Origin: DAOUBF01 sp034432795
GTDB lineage: Bacteria > Chloroflexota > Anaerolineae > DSLN01
Length of the DNA stretch: 49,419 bases
Direction: 5' to 3'
Assembly: GCA_034432795.1 (NCBI GenBank)
Contig: DAOUBF010000035.1
Coordinates: 1-49,419, forward strand
The notes under the pieces are model-generated. The model had not been told where the DNA came from and made no database searches. It was given only the letters and a program-made list of their open reading frames with translations. This document shows, one piece after another, positions 32,251-40,464 of the stretch. How positions within the stretch are numbered: the stretch's first letter is position 1; each line of letters starts with the position of its first letter. A program made the position numbers and the translations under genes.

Positions 32251-32470
32251 ACCCTGAGATTTTGGCGTTGATCAGCGCGACGATGAAGAAGGCCACCGCC
32301 AGGCCGATGGTGATGTTGAAGAGCAACTTCTCCACGCCCCGGCGGGTCTTCACAATGCCAGAATCACCGCCGAACACAGCCCCCAGGCCGGAACCGCGCA
32401 CCTGGAGCAGAACGGCCACAGTCAGGGCGATTGAGAGAATGATTTGCGCCAGATTAACGAAGTCACGCAC
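32249..32470 (-). CDS. secG: Preprotein translocase subunit SecG
   Basis: SecG is the small SecYEG subunit that aids protein export. The 73-residue protein has two membrane helices (about residues 4-22, LAQIILSIALTVAVLLQV, and 50-69, ITIGLAVAFFIVALINA). The family loop RGSGLGAVFGG and the TRRGVEKLL segment lie between them. GTG 32468-32470 was chosen because GGGGAGAGG lies seven bases upstream and the protein then has family length; the frame is open to 32503. It has its own promoter and is followed by the solute-binding protein gene. Confidence 0.9.
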   Translation of the reverse strand: MRDFVNLAQIILSIALTVAVLLQVRGSGLGAVFGGDSGIVKTRRGVEKLLFNITIGLAVAFFIVALINAKISG

Positions 32471-32501
32471 AGGACAACCTCTCCCCCCCAGGGTAGGAGG
32501 C

Positions 32502-32530
32502 ATTATACCCGATCCCGGTCATTTAAGCAA
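32502..32530 (-). promoter_or_regulatory. Promoter of secG
   Basis: TTGCTT (32530 to 32525) and TATAAT (32507 to 32502) on the minus strand are 17 bases apart, about 25 bases before the secG start after initiation. Confidence 0.65.
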
Positions 32531-32576
32531 GAGCACATTCTTCACAATGCACATCAATTCAAGGGCCACATTATGA

Positions 32577-32984
32577 TCAAGGCTCCCGTCTCGTTACCCC
32601 TGGGACGCGATCAAACTCCGTGTCAAATGAAACGATCTCATCCAGCCTCAGGCGTCTCATCAGGACCGCGTGATAGGCATCCGCAAAGGGAAGATTAAGA
32701 TCAACGTACAAGTCAAATACCTTGCGGAGATGCCGCTTGCCGGGAAGTATGATCCCAGGCAGTTCTATCAAAGGGAGGAGGGCATCCCGAATCTTTGCTT
32801 TGGGCTGGTGATAGTGCCGCTGGAGCGTGAAGACAGCTTCAAAAACGACCGTGTCGGCGATACGTGCCTTGAGTTCCCCCCGCTCAATGCGGGCCAGGTA
32901 GGCAGTCGCTTTAGGCGATTGCTCTGGATGGTCCTGAAGCAGGTGGCGAAGAAGGATGTTGGTATCCAGAAACGAGGTCGCCAT
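32577..32984 (-). CDS. PIN-domain toxin
   Basis: This 135-residue PIN protein has SFLDTNILLRHLLQDHPEQS with the first catalytic Asp, VVFEAVFTLQRHY with the Glu, and NLPFADAYHAVLMRRL with the later acidic residues, then VSFDTEFDRVPGV. It starts one base after the antitoxin stop, so the two are coupled. It belongs to the VapC-type ribonuclease family, in host DNA upstream of secG. Confidence 0.85.
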   Translation of the reverse strand: MATSFLDTNILLRHLLQDHPEQSPKATAYLARIERGELKARIADTVVFEAVFTLQRHYHQPKAKIRDALLPLIELPGIILPGKRHLRKVFDLYVDLNLPFADAYHAVLMRRLRLDEIVSFDTEFDRVPGVTRREP

Positions 32985-33248
32985 CTACACCTGCGCCCGT
33001 TCTGCGCCCTCACGAGCGATCGCCTGCTCCGCAGCCTGGCGAAGTTCTTCGGCTGATAGGGCCGGCTGGTCCGTCTTGAGTGCCCCGGCAGTACGCTCCA
33101 CGACGCTTATAGCGCTGGTGAGCCGAACCTGGTCACCCTCAATGATAAAGGCAACTTTATCGCCACGACCAACGCCGAGGAGCCGACGGATTTCAGCGGG
33201 AATGGTCACCTGCCCTTTGCTGGTTACAGTTGAGATCGCTTCTTTCAT
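32985..33248 (-). CDS. AbrB-family antitoxin
   Basis: This 87-residue AbrB/MazE-type antitoxin opens with ISTVTSKGQVTIPAEIRRLL and GRGDKVAFIIEGDQVRLTSA, the swapped-hairpin DNA-binding domain, and ends in an acidic helical tail (SAEELRQAAEQAIARE) that would bind the PIN toxin. It is unlike the AbrB at 29336-29575 in its tail, so the two systems are not recent copies. A strong promoter lies at 33285-33313. Confidence 0.85.
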   Translation of the reverse strand: MKEAISTVTSKGQVTIPAEIRRLLGVGRGDKVAFIIEGDQVRLTSAISVVERTAGALKTDQPALSAEELRQAAEQAIAREGAERAQV

Positions 33249-33284
33249 AGCCCCTCTAAAAGTCAGTAAAGGTAATACTTATCT

Positions 33285-33313
33285 ATCATATTCCTTACTT
33301 AACTTACTGTCAA
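33285..33313 (-). promoter_or_regulatory. Promoter of the second AbrB/PIN operon
   Basis: TTGACA (33313 to 33308) and TATGAT (33290 to 33285) on the minus strand are 17 bases apart. AGTAAG and AAGTAAG repeats between the boxes are likely operator sequence. Confidence 0.6.
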
Positions 33314-33437
33314 GAAGTAAGGCGCGATGGATGTGTACCTTATGGAAGTCGCGCCCGAGGGGAGTGCATTTCGCATTGGGGACAGCCAGACGATTCATGA
33401 ACATTGGCTTTTTAACAGGGAGAGGGAATAGGCGTCA

Positions 33438-33490
33438 CCCCCTCCCTGCCCCTCCCCCCTCTGTGGGGGAGGGTTGGGGTGGGGAGGGGT
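33438..33490. repeat. C/G-run hairpin repeat
   Basis: Runs of CCCCTCCC and CCCCTCCCCC pair with GGGGGAGGG and GGGGAGGGG. The same type of element recurs at 45331-45418 and, in part, at 49244-49277. Confidence 0.5.
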
Positions 33491-33543
33491 AACCCGCCGG
33501 GCCATCTGCCTGAATCCGACATACACCCCCGGTGGAGACAGAA

Positions 33544-33572
33544 TTGACCGCTGGCCCGTGCCCGGTTATAAT
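33544..33572 (+). promoter_or_regulatory. Promoter of the FHA-domain gene
   Basis: TTGACC at 33544-33549 and TATAAT at 33567-33572 are 17 bases apart, leaving a leader of about 65 bases that includes a TCCTGAGCGTAGCGAAGGA repeat. Confidence 0.65.
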
Positions 33573-33643
33573 CGCGCCTGAGTGACCTTGATCCCTGGAG
33601 AACCTGTCCTGAGCGTAGCGAAGGATAATCCGTTGAGTACCTT

Positions 33644-34456
33644 ATGAACCTGAGCCGCTTTGAGGAACTGGCCGAGCGCCTGATTGAAGGCTCACTGACC
33701 CGTCTGTTCCTCGGCCAACTGCAACCACGTGCCATCGCCGTCCAACTGGCCCGCGCCCTGGAAGACGCCGCCAATGCGCCCAGGCCACCCTTCCTGGCCG
33801 AAGAAGAGGGGGCAGTTCCCAACGCCTATCTCGTCAAGCTGCACCCGGAGGACTATACCGACATCGCCGAGCGCCGCGCCGAGATTGAGGCGGCCCTGGC
33901 CGGGCATATCCTGGAACTCGCCCGTCAAGGCGGGCTGACCCTGGCAGGGATGCCCCACGTGACGTTGCAGCCAGATAGCGCCGTACCCAGGCTCTCGGCT
34001 GTGGTTCACGTTGATCTGGACGATGCAGATACCCGCTTCCACACCCAGGCCTTTGAACGCCAGGAACTGGCGCCTGAGCCGCCGTCGCGACCAGCCTGGC
34101 TGATTGTGGACGGGCGGCGCAACGTGCCCCTGACGAAACCCCTGATCACCCTGGGCAGGCGGCTGGACAACGACATCATCCTGGACGACCCCCGCGTCTC
34201 CCGCCAGCACGCTCAACTGCGTTACCGCTATGGGCACTACGTCCTCTACGATCTGGGCAGCAGCGGTGGCACACGCGTCAACGGTGTCCCGGTCCAGGAA
34301 TGCCTCCTGCAATCGGGCGACGTCATCTCCCTGGCGGGCGTGGAAGTGATCTACATTGAAGATGAGGACCTGGCCCAGCGTCCATCCGCCGGACAGGACA
34401 CCACCCCTGGCCCTCCCGTTGTCGGCCCCCCCTCTGCTCCTGAAGCCTCCCCCTGA
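33644..34456 (+). CDS. FHA-domain protein with N-terminal DUF3662-like domain (FhaA type)
   Basis: This 270-residue cytoplasmic protein has an N-terminal DUF3662-like domain (FEELAERLIEGSLTRLF, QPRAIAVQLARALED, about residues 4-120). A C-terminal forkhead-associated domain with LGRRLDNDIILDDPRVSRQH, DLGSSGGTRVNG and GDVISLAGVEV (about 160-235) binds phosphothreonine. The order is that of FhaA, which links Ser/Thr kinases with peptidoglycan precursor transport by MurJ in Actinobacteria. A murJ gene lies two genes downstream on the same strand, which supports a cell wall role. The Pro-rich tail is likely disordered. No kinase gene is in the window. Confidence 0.85.
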   Translation: MNLSRFEELAERLIEGSLTRLFLGQLQPRAIAVQLARALEDAANAPRPPFLAEEEGAVPNAYLVKLHPEDYTDIAERRAEIEAALAGHILELARQGGLTLAGMPHVTLQPDSAVPRLSAVVHVDLDDADTRFHTQAFERQELAPEPPSRPAWLIVDGRRNVPLTKPLITLGRRLDNDIILDDPRVSRQHAQLRYRYGHYVLYDLGSSGGTRVNGVPVQECLLQSGDVISLAGVEVIYIEDEDLAQRPSAGQDTTPGPPVVGPPSAPEASP

Positions 34457-34512
34457 GAGCGCCACCCCCGTTCAGGGGAGAAAGACCTGACGTTATGCCT
34501 CCCGAACGCAGT

Positions 34513-34541
34513 TTGTCTCCCTCCCCGGCTTATGCTAAGAT
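34513..34541 (+). promoter_or_regulatory. Leaderless promoter of the C39-like gene
   Basis: TTGTCT at 34513-34518 and TAAGAT at 34536-34541 are 17 bases apart. Initiation seven bases after the -10 falls exactly on the ATG at 34548, so the mRNA would have no leader. Confidence 0.55.
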
Positions 34542-34547
34542 AAGGTT

Positions 34548-35933
34548 ATGGGCGTTGAATTGGTCCGGCGGCGCAAAAGCCTGGAGGAGCGTCAGCGCGA
34601 ACGCCAGCGGGAGCGGCTGATCTTTTTCACTGTGCTCCTCTGGGTGGCGCTCTTCCTGGCAGGCTGGGCGGCGTTGCCGCGTGCCCTGCGCGCCCTCCCG
34701 CCGCGCTACGTGGCTCGCCTGCCTGAGCCGATCCAGGCGTTGGTGCGCGAGCCAGCGGATAGCCGCGTGCCCACGCCGGCCATCCCGATTGCCAGCCAGG
34801 CCGATCTCTTACGCCTGATGACCTCGCTCTCCGTGGCGACGCCGACCCACACGGTGACGCCTCGCCCCACCCCCGGCGACCACGTTGGCGGGGGGACATC
34901 GCCGGACATGAAACCGCCCGCGCCAGACACTGCCACGCCTCAGCCGCCCCCGCCGCCTACCGCCACGCCGACCGAAGCCCCCAACGGCTTCCGGTTGACC
35001 GGCTTCCGCCTGGTCTATCAGACCTGGAACAACTGCGGGCCGGCGACGCTTACAGTCAACCTGAGCTACTACGGCTGGACGGGCACCCAGGCCGATGCTG
35101 CCGCCGTCCTCAAACCCGACCGCGAGGATAAGAACGTCAGCCCCGATGAGATGGCCGCATTTGCCCGCTCGGTTCTCGGCCTCCAGGCCATTGTGCGCGT
35201 GAACGGCACGCTGGATCGCCTCAAAGCCCTCCTGCGCGCGGGCATCCCGGTAATCGTAGAAAGCGGCTACGACCCCGACCCGGAGACGTTGGGCTGGATG
35301 GGGCACTACCTGTTGGCTATCGGCTACGATGATGCCCAGGGGCACCTTATCGTGCATGATGTCTATCAGGGCGGCGGGGACAAAGGCGATGGCGTGCCTG
35401 ACCCTTACGAGAACTTTGACAGGTTCTGGCGCCACTTCAACCGCACCTACATCATCGTATACCGACCCGATCAGGCGCAGACCGTTGCCGACATCCTGGG
35501 CACCGATATGGACGATACGGCCATGTACACGGCCGCGCTGGCGCGGGCGCAGGCTGAGGCGGCGGCCGACCCCAAAGACGCCTTCGCCTGGTTCAATATC
35601 GGCTCCAGCCTGGTGGGGCTGGGCCGCTATGAGGAGGCCGCCGCCGCCTATGACCAGGCGCGCATCTTGGGCCTGCCCTGGCGCATGCTGTGGTATCAGT
35701 TTGGCCCGTTTGAAGCCTACTACCGCGTTGGCCGCTACGACGATGTGCTGGCGCTGGCTCAGGCCAACCTGCGGGTGACACCCTATGTGGAGGAGACGTT
35801 CTACTATAAAGGGCTGGTGTACCAGGCGCAGGGTGACCTGAACGCCGCCCGTGAGAACTTCCAGCTCGCGCTGCGCTACAACCCGAACTTCTATCGGGCC
35901 AGCGCAGCGCTGGCTGCCTTGCCCCCCGGATAA
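34548..35933 (+). CDS. Membrane-anchored C39-like peptidase with TPR domain
   Basis: This 461-residue protein has a basic N-terminus, one transmembrane helix (about residues 24-42) and a Pro/Thr-rich extracytoplasmic linker (about 95-145). Its papain-like C39 domain has catalytic C163 in QTWNNCGPATL, H253 in WMGHYLLAIGYDD and D271 in IVHDVYQGG. Four TPR-like units follow (about residues 330-461, for example AWFNIGSSLVGLGRYEEAAA and KGLVYQAQGDLNAARENF). C39 domains outside bacteriocin exporters often cleave or bind envelope peptides. It is followed five bases later by murJ, which points to the cell wall. There is no ribosome binding site, in keeping with a leaderless mRNA. Confidence 0.8.
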   Translation: MGVELVRRRKSLEERQRERQRERLIFFTVLLWVALFLAGWAALPRALRALPPRYVARLPEPIQALVREPADSRVPTPAIPIASQADLLRLMTSLSVATPTHTVTPRPTPGDHVGGGTSPDMKPPAPDTATPQPPPPPTATPTEAPNGFRLTGFRLVYQTWNNCGPATLTVNLSYYGWTGTQADAAAVLKPDREDKNVSPDEMAAFARSVLGLQAIVRVNGTLDRLKALLRAGIPVIVESGYDPDPETLGWMGHYLLAIGYDDAQGHLIVHDVYQGGGDKGDGVPDPYENFDRFWRHFNRTYIIVYRPDQAQTVADILGTDMDDTAMYTAALARAQAEAAADPKDAFAWFNIGSSLVGLGRYEEAAAAYDQARILGLPWRMLWYQFGPFEAYYRVGRYDDVLALAQANLRVTPYVEETFYYKGLVYQAQGDLNAARENFQLALRYNPNFYRASAALAALPPG

Positions 35934-35938
35934 CCCCT

Positions 35939-37474
35939 GTGCAGGCACGCCGTCTGGCCGGTTCAACCGCCATTGTGATGTTGGCCTTTGGCCTGGACAA
36001 GGTCATCGGTCTGGCCCGCCAGGCGATCATCGGCCACGCCTTCGGCACGGGCAGCGAACTGGATGCTTACTACGCCGCTTTCAACGTCCCCGATCTGCTG
36101 TTCACGCTGATCTCCGGCGGCGCTCTGGCCACCGCTTTCCTGCCGGTCCTGGCCACCTACCTGGCCCAAGACGACCGCATAGCGGCCTGGCGGTTGGTCA
36201 GCACGGTCATCAACGCTGCCTTTGCCCTGACGCTGCTCATCGCCATAATCGTGGCCGTTCTCGCGCCTGCGCTGGTGCGCACCCTTGTCGCGCCGGGCTT
36301 CACGCCTGAGAATCAGGTCCTCACCGCCAACCTGATGCGCCTGATCCTGATTTCCACAGTGATCTTCGCGGTCAGCGGGTTGCTCATGACAGTGTTGCAC
36401 GCACACCAGCATTTCCTCCTGCCCGCGCTGGCGCCGCTCCTGTACGACATGGGCGTCATCGGCGGGGCGCTGTTCCTGGTGCCGCGTTGGGGCGTGTACG
36501 GCCTGGCGATAGGCGTGATCGCCGGAGCGTTGCTCCACCTGGGCATCCAACTGCCGGGGCTGCTGCACTACCATGTCCGCTGGTTCCCGCTGCTCAACCT
36601 GCGCCATCCGGGGCTGATCCGGGTGGCGGCGCTGCTGGGGCCGCGTGTGCTGGGGCTGGCGGTGGTGAAGATCAACCTGCTGATCACCACCAACCTGGCC
36701 TCGCGGCTGGGCGAGGGCGCGGTCTCTGCGCTCAACTACGGCTGGATCCTGATGCAGGTGCCCGAGACGATCTTCGGCACGGCGATTGCGACGGTGGTCT
36801 TCCCCACGCTGGCCGACCGGGCCGCGCGCGGCGACCGGGATGGGTTGCGCCTGGCGGCGACAGCGACCCTGCGCGTCATCCTGGCCCTGACCATCCCGGC
36901 GGCGGTGGGGCTGATCGTCCTGGGCTATCCGCTCATCCAACTATTCCTGGAGCGGGGCGAGTTCGGCCCGGAGTCCACACAGGCGGTCTATTGGGCATTG
37001 ATCTTTTACGCCCCTGGGGTGATCGTGCACGCCGCGCTGGAGGTGGTGGCGCGGCTGTTCTACGCCCAGCAGGACACCCGCACGCCGTTCCTGGTCGCCT
37101 CGGCCTCCATGCTGGTCAACGTGCTCCTGGCGCTCACTCTAATGGGGCCACTGAGCTACGGCGGGCTGGCGCTGGCGAACTCGCTGGCTGTGGGGCTGGA
37201 GGTGGGGCTGCTGCTTCTGATCGCCCGGCAGCGGCTATCGGGCATTGAAGGGGCGCGGCTGGTGCGCACGGGCCTGCGCTCACTGCTGGGAGCTGGTGCG
37301 ATGGCCCTGGCCATTGTGGCCGTTGTGGGACGGCTGGCAGAGGCCAGGCCCATTCTGGTAGGGCTGGGCGGCACGGCCATGGGGACCTTGGTCTATCTGG
37401 CAGTCATCCTGGCACTGGGGTCAGAAGAGGTGCGTGCCTTGCCCCAACTGGTGCGGCAACGCAGGGTCATGTGA
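35939..37474 (+). CDS. murJ: Lipid II flippase MurJ
   Basis: MurJ moves the peptidoglycan precursor lipid II across the cytoplasmic membrane. The 511-residue protein has about 14 hydrophobic helices and family motifs LDKVIGLARQAIIGHAFGTG, ELDAYYAAFNVPDLLF with GGALATAFLPV, and YGWILMQVPETIFGTAIATV. FYAPGVIVHAALEVVARLFY and DTRTPFLVASASMLVNV also match. The arginine-rich central cavity residues expected for MurJ are present in several helices. The GTG start lies five bases after the C39-like gene, and the stop overlaps the following glycosyltransferase start, so these genes form one operon with FHA upstream. Confidence 0.93.
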   Translation: MQARRLAGSTAIVMLAFGLDKVIGLARQAIIGHAFGTGSELDAYYAAFNVPDLLFTLISGGALATAFLPVLATYLAQDDRIAAWRLVSTVINAAFALTLLIAIIVAVLAPALVRTLVAPGFTPENQVLTANLMRLILISTVIFAVSGLLMTVLHAHQHFLLPALAPLLYDMGVIGGALFLVPRWGVYGLAIGVIAGALLHLGIQLPGLLHYHVRWFPLLNLRHPGLIRVAALLGPRVLGLAVVKINLLITTNLASRLGEGAVSALNYGWILMQVPETIFGTAIATVVFPTLADRAARGDRDGLRLAATATLRVILALTIPAAVGLIVLGYPLIQLFLERGEFGPESTQAVYWALIFYAPGVIVHAALEVVARLFYAQQDTRTPFLVASASMLVNVLLALTLMGPLSYGGLALANSLAVGLEVGLLLLIARQRLSGIEGARLVRTGLRSLLGAGAMALAIVAVVGRLAEARPILVGLGGTAMGTLVYLAVILALGSEEVRALPQLVRQRRVM

Positions 37475-38595
37475 TGCTGATCGGGATTGACGCCAGCCGG
37501 ACTACGCGAGCAGTGCGCACGGGCACGGAAGGCTATGCGCTGCACCTGATCCGGGCGCTGTTGCGCCTGGATGGCGCCCATCGTTATCGGCTGTATTTCA
37601 ATCAGGCCCCACCCCCCGGTCTGTTTCCCGAAGGCGCATATGAGGCGCGCCTGATCCCCTTCCCCCGCCTGTGGACACATGTCCGGCTGGCTATTGAGGT
37701 GACCCGGCATCCGGTGGATGTGCTATTTGTCCCGGCGCACGTCCTGCCGCTGGTCAGCGCCGGGCGCAGCGTCGTCACAGTGCATGACCTGGGCTACCTG
37801 GCCTTTCCACAGGCGCACCGCCCGCTGGACCGGCTTTACCTGGACCTCTCCACACGCTGGAACGTCACTCGTGCCACGCGTGTCCTGGCCGATTCGGAGG
37901 CCACGCGGCGCGACCTGATCGCCCGCTACCGCGCCCCGGCGGAGAAGATTGAGGTGGCCTACCCCGGCTGGGATGAGGCCCTCTGGCGGCCTGCACCGCA
38001 GGCGCAGATCGCCGCCGTCAAAGCGCGCTACGGCATCGCAGGCGATTATATCCTCTACCTGGGCACGTTGCAGCCGCGCAAGAACCTGGTGCGCCTGGTG
38101 CGGGCCTTTGCCCGGCTGCTGGGCAGCGGCTTGGCGCGGGCTGAAAACAGGCTACAATTGGTTCTGGCCGGCCAGGCGGGCTGGCTCGCCCAGGAGGTGT
38201 TTGAGGCGGTGCGGCGGCTGGGGTTAGGGTCCGCCGTGGTGTTCACCGGCTATGTCGCCGATGGGGAGGCGGTGGCGCTGATGAGCGGGGCGCAGGCGTT
38301 CGTCTTCCCCTCGCTTTACGAGGGGTTCGGCTTTCCGGTGCTGGAGGCGATGGCCTGTGGCGTGCCCGTGGTGTGCTCCAACGCCTCGTCGCTCCCCGAA
38401 GTGGCTGGCGAGGCCGCGCTCCTGGTGGACCCGATGGATGTGGACGCGCTGGCCCAGGCCATCCAGCGCATTCTGACGGACGCGGCCCTGCGCGAGAGGC
38501 TGGTTGCGCACGGCTATCGTCAGATCACGTGCTTCTCCTGGGAACGCTGCGCCCGCCAGGTCAAAGACGTTTTGGAGGCCGTAGGGCGTCCATAG
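37471..38595 (+). CDS. GT4-family glycosyltransferase
   Basis: This 374-residue glycosyltransferase has two Rossmann domains (GT-B fold). GIDASRTTRAVRTGTEGYAL at the N-terminus and HDLGYLAFP mark the acceptor half. YILYLGTLQPRKNLVRLVRA and the donor-binding E-x7-E in FPSLYEGFGFPVLEAMACG, then SSLPEVAGEAALLVDP, mark the GT4 family. It would transfer a sugar from a nucleotide-sugar donor to a lipid-linked or envelope acceptor. The GTG at 37471 overlaps the murJ stop; ATG 37474 is equally possible. The next gene is another glycosyltransferase, so this is a small glycan cluster. Confidence 0.88.
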   Translation: MMLIGIDASRTTRAVRTGTEGYALHLIRALLRLDGAHRYRLYFNQAPPPGLFPEGAYEARLIPFPRLWTHVRLAIEVTRHPVDVLFVPAHVLPLVSAGRSVVTVHDLGYLAFPQAHRPLDRLYLDLSTRWNVTRATRVLADSEATRRDLIARYRAPAEKIEVAYPGWDEALWRPAPQAQIAAVKARYGIAGDYILYLGTLQPRKNLVRLVRAFARLLGSGLARAENRLQLVLAGQAGWLAQEVFEAVRRLGLGSAVVFTGYVADGEAVALMSGAQAFVFPSLYEGFGFPVLEAMACGVPVVCSNASSLPEVAGEAALLVDPMDVDALAQAIQRILTDAALRERLVAHGYRQITCFSWERCARQVKDVLEAVGRP

Positions 38596-38602
38596 GGCAC
38601 GT

Positions 38603-40405
38603 ATGCCTATCCCGCGTCGCATCCTGGTCGTCAAGCTGGCCGATCTGGGGGACGTGATCACGTCAGGCCCGGCGCTGCGGGCATTGCGCACGACTTTCCC
38701 CCATGCCCGCATCGTCGCCCTGGTCACGGCAGCGACTGTGCCGGTTCTGGCGGGTTCGCCCTATGTAGATGGCGTCCTCACCTTTGACAAGTTCGCCTAT
38801 GACCGCCCCCTGAGCGCGCTGCACCCCGCCAATCTCCTGGCGGCGGTGCGCCTGGCCTGGGAATTGCGCCGTCAACGCTTTGATACCGTCGTCATCCTGC
38901 ACCACCTGACCACGCGCTGGGGGGCGCTCAAATACGCTGCGCTGGCCTTCGCCACAGGGGCCCGCCGCCGCCTGGGGCTGGACAATGGCCGGGGCTGGTT
39001 CCTGACGCACCGGGTCAAAGACGGCGGTTTCGGCGCCCAGCACGAGGTGGAGTATGCGCTGGAGGTGGTAGGGCTGTTGGGCGCGCACACGGATGACCCC
39101 CGGCTGGAGGTCCCCATCTCCCCCGTCGACGCTGCTTACGCCAGAGAGGTGCTCGGGCCGGATGGCCCGCGCCCTCTCGTCGCCATTCACCCTGGCTCCG
39201 GCGGCTGGAGCCTGGCCCGCCGCTGGGAGCCTGGCGGATTCGCCGCCGTCGCCGATGCGCTGGCAGAACGCTATGGGGCACGCATTGTGCTGGTGGGCAC
39301 GGCCTCTGATGACGTAGACCAGGTAGCAGACGCGATGCGCACGATGCCGCTCAATCTGGCGGGCCGCACGACCATCGGGCAACTCGCGGCGGTGCTGCGC
39401 CACTGCGACCTGTTCATCGGGGCGGACTCCGGTGTGATGCACGTGGCGGCGGCTGCCGGGACGCCGACGGTGGCCATCTTCGGCCCGACGAACCCGCTGG
39501 CCTGGGGCCCCTGGTTGCCGCCGGAACGCTATCGCATTGTGCGCAGCGCGCCCCTGTGCAGCCCCTGCGCCTACACGGACACCGGCCTGGGCCAGCCCCA
39601 GGGCTGCCCCGAACGCACATGTATGCGCATGGTCACGGTGAAGCAGGTTCTGGCAGCAGCGGAGGCCCTACTGGCAGGGGGGGAGAGCCTGGAGTATGAA
39701 GCACAGCATGGGGAGCGAACGACCCAGGTGGCGCGGCCAGTTGGGCTATGGGACCATGTGACCCTGGATCAGGCGATGGAGCGCATCCAGCACTTCATTG
39801 AAGGGGGACAGACGCGGCAGGTGGTGTTGGTGAGCCTGGATAGCGTTATCGCCTCCAGGCGCGATCCTATCCTGTTCCAGGTGCTGCGGCGCGCTGCGCT
39901 CCGGCTCGCCATAGGGCCTGAGCTTCCCCCTTCGTCACGCCCGCCCGGTCAGCCGCCCCCGGTCGTGCTGGATGCGCGGGACCTAGTGGAGGAGGTCGCT
40001 GCGCGGGCAGCGGCGGCGGGCTGGCGGCTGTTTCTCCTGGGCACCAGGCCAGAGGGCGTGGCCGGGGCGGCGGGCGCGCTGGCCGAACGTCATCCGGGGC
40101 TGGTGATCGCCGGGACGCACGCTGGCTCCCCTGCCGGCGAGGAAGAGGACGCGATTGTAGAGGCGATCCGGCAGGCGCAGCCGACCCTCCTGCTGGTAGG
40201 CTTCGGCGTGCCAGAGCAGGAGAAATGGATCGCGCGCAACCTGCCGCGCTTAGATGTCCCGGTAGCTATCGGCGTCGGGGCCGCGCTGGAGCGTATGGCG
40301 GGCGGGAGCATGTCCCCGTCGTTCACCGCCGACCTGCGCAGCCGCCTGGGCCATTTGCGAGCACTGATTGGGCTGGCCGTCAATGTAGGGCCGGGCGGGC
40401 GTTAG
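38603..40405 (+). CDS. GT9 heptosyltransferase-like protein fused to a degenerate WecG/TagA (GT26) domain
   Basis: This 600-residue protein joins two glycosyltransferases. Residues 5-355 are GT9: RILVVKLADLGDVITSGPAL, AIHPGSGGWSLARRW (195-208) and DLFIGADSGVMHVAAAAG (269-286) with VAIFGPTNP. Residues 385-565 resemble WecG/TagA/CpsF (GT26): GWRLFLLGTRPEGV, HPGLVIAGTHAG, LLLVGFGVPEQEKWIA (529-544) and IGVGAALERMAGG. The GT26 Thr/Asn and Asp-Gly sites near the start of that domain are replaced (VSLDSVIASRRD and LAIGPELP), and the C-terminal helical part is missing. The second domain may therefore be inactive or bind a different ligand. It lies eight bases after the GT4 gene. Confidence 0.82.
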   Translation: MPIPRRILVVKLADLGDVITSGPALRALRTTFPHARIVALVTAATVPVLAGSPYVDGVLTFDKFAYDRPLSALHPANLLAAVRLAWELRRQRFDTVVILHHLTTRWGALKYAALAFATGARRRLGLDNGRGWFLTHRVKDGGFGAQHEVEYALEVVGLLGAHTDDPRLEVPISPVDAAYAREVLGPDGPRPLVAIHPGSGGWSLARRWEPGGFAAVADALAERYGARIVLVGTASDDVDQVADAMRTMPLNLAGRTTIGQLAAVLRHCDLFIGADSGVMHVAAAAGTPTVAIFGPTNPLAWGPWLPPERYRIVRSAPLCSPCAYTDTGLGQPQGCPERTCMRMVTVKQVLAAAEALLAGGESLEYEAQHGERTTQVARPVGLWDHVTLDQAMERIQHFIEGGQTRQVVLVSLDSVIASRRDPILFQVLRRAALRLAIGPELPPSSRPPGQPPPVVLDARDLVEEVAARAAAAGWRLFLLGTRPEGVAGAAGALAERHPGLVIAGTHAGSPAGEEEDAIVEAIRQAQPTLLLVGFGVPEQEKWIARNLPRLDVPVAIGVGAALERMAGGSMSPSFTADLRSRLGHLRALIGLAVNVGPGGR

Positions 40406-40447
40406 CTTCAATACCTCGCCGCGGCTTTCGCTGAAAGCACAGGACGG

Positions 40448-40456
40448 TGTTATAAT
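40448..40456 (+). promoter_or_regulatory. Extended -10 promoter of the DUF4258 remnant
   Basis: TGT directly before TATAAT (40451-40456) forms an extended -10 with no clear -35. Initiation would fall about two bases before ATG 40465, another near-leaderless start. Confidence 0.45.
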
Positions 40457-40464
40457 CTCTCCGT

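Larger units (their letters stand above)
33249..33643. other. Intergenic region between the AbrB/PIN operon and the FHA gene
   Basis: The 395 bases hold the AbrB promoter, a C/G-run hairpin (33438-33490), a TCCTGAGCGTAGCGAAGGA element near 33606-33624 and the FHA promoter. Nothing else coding was seen; the sequence around 33350-33410 may be gene debris. Confidence 0.4.
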
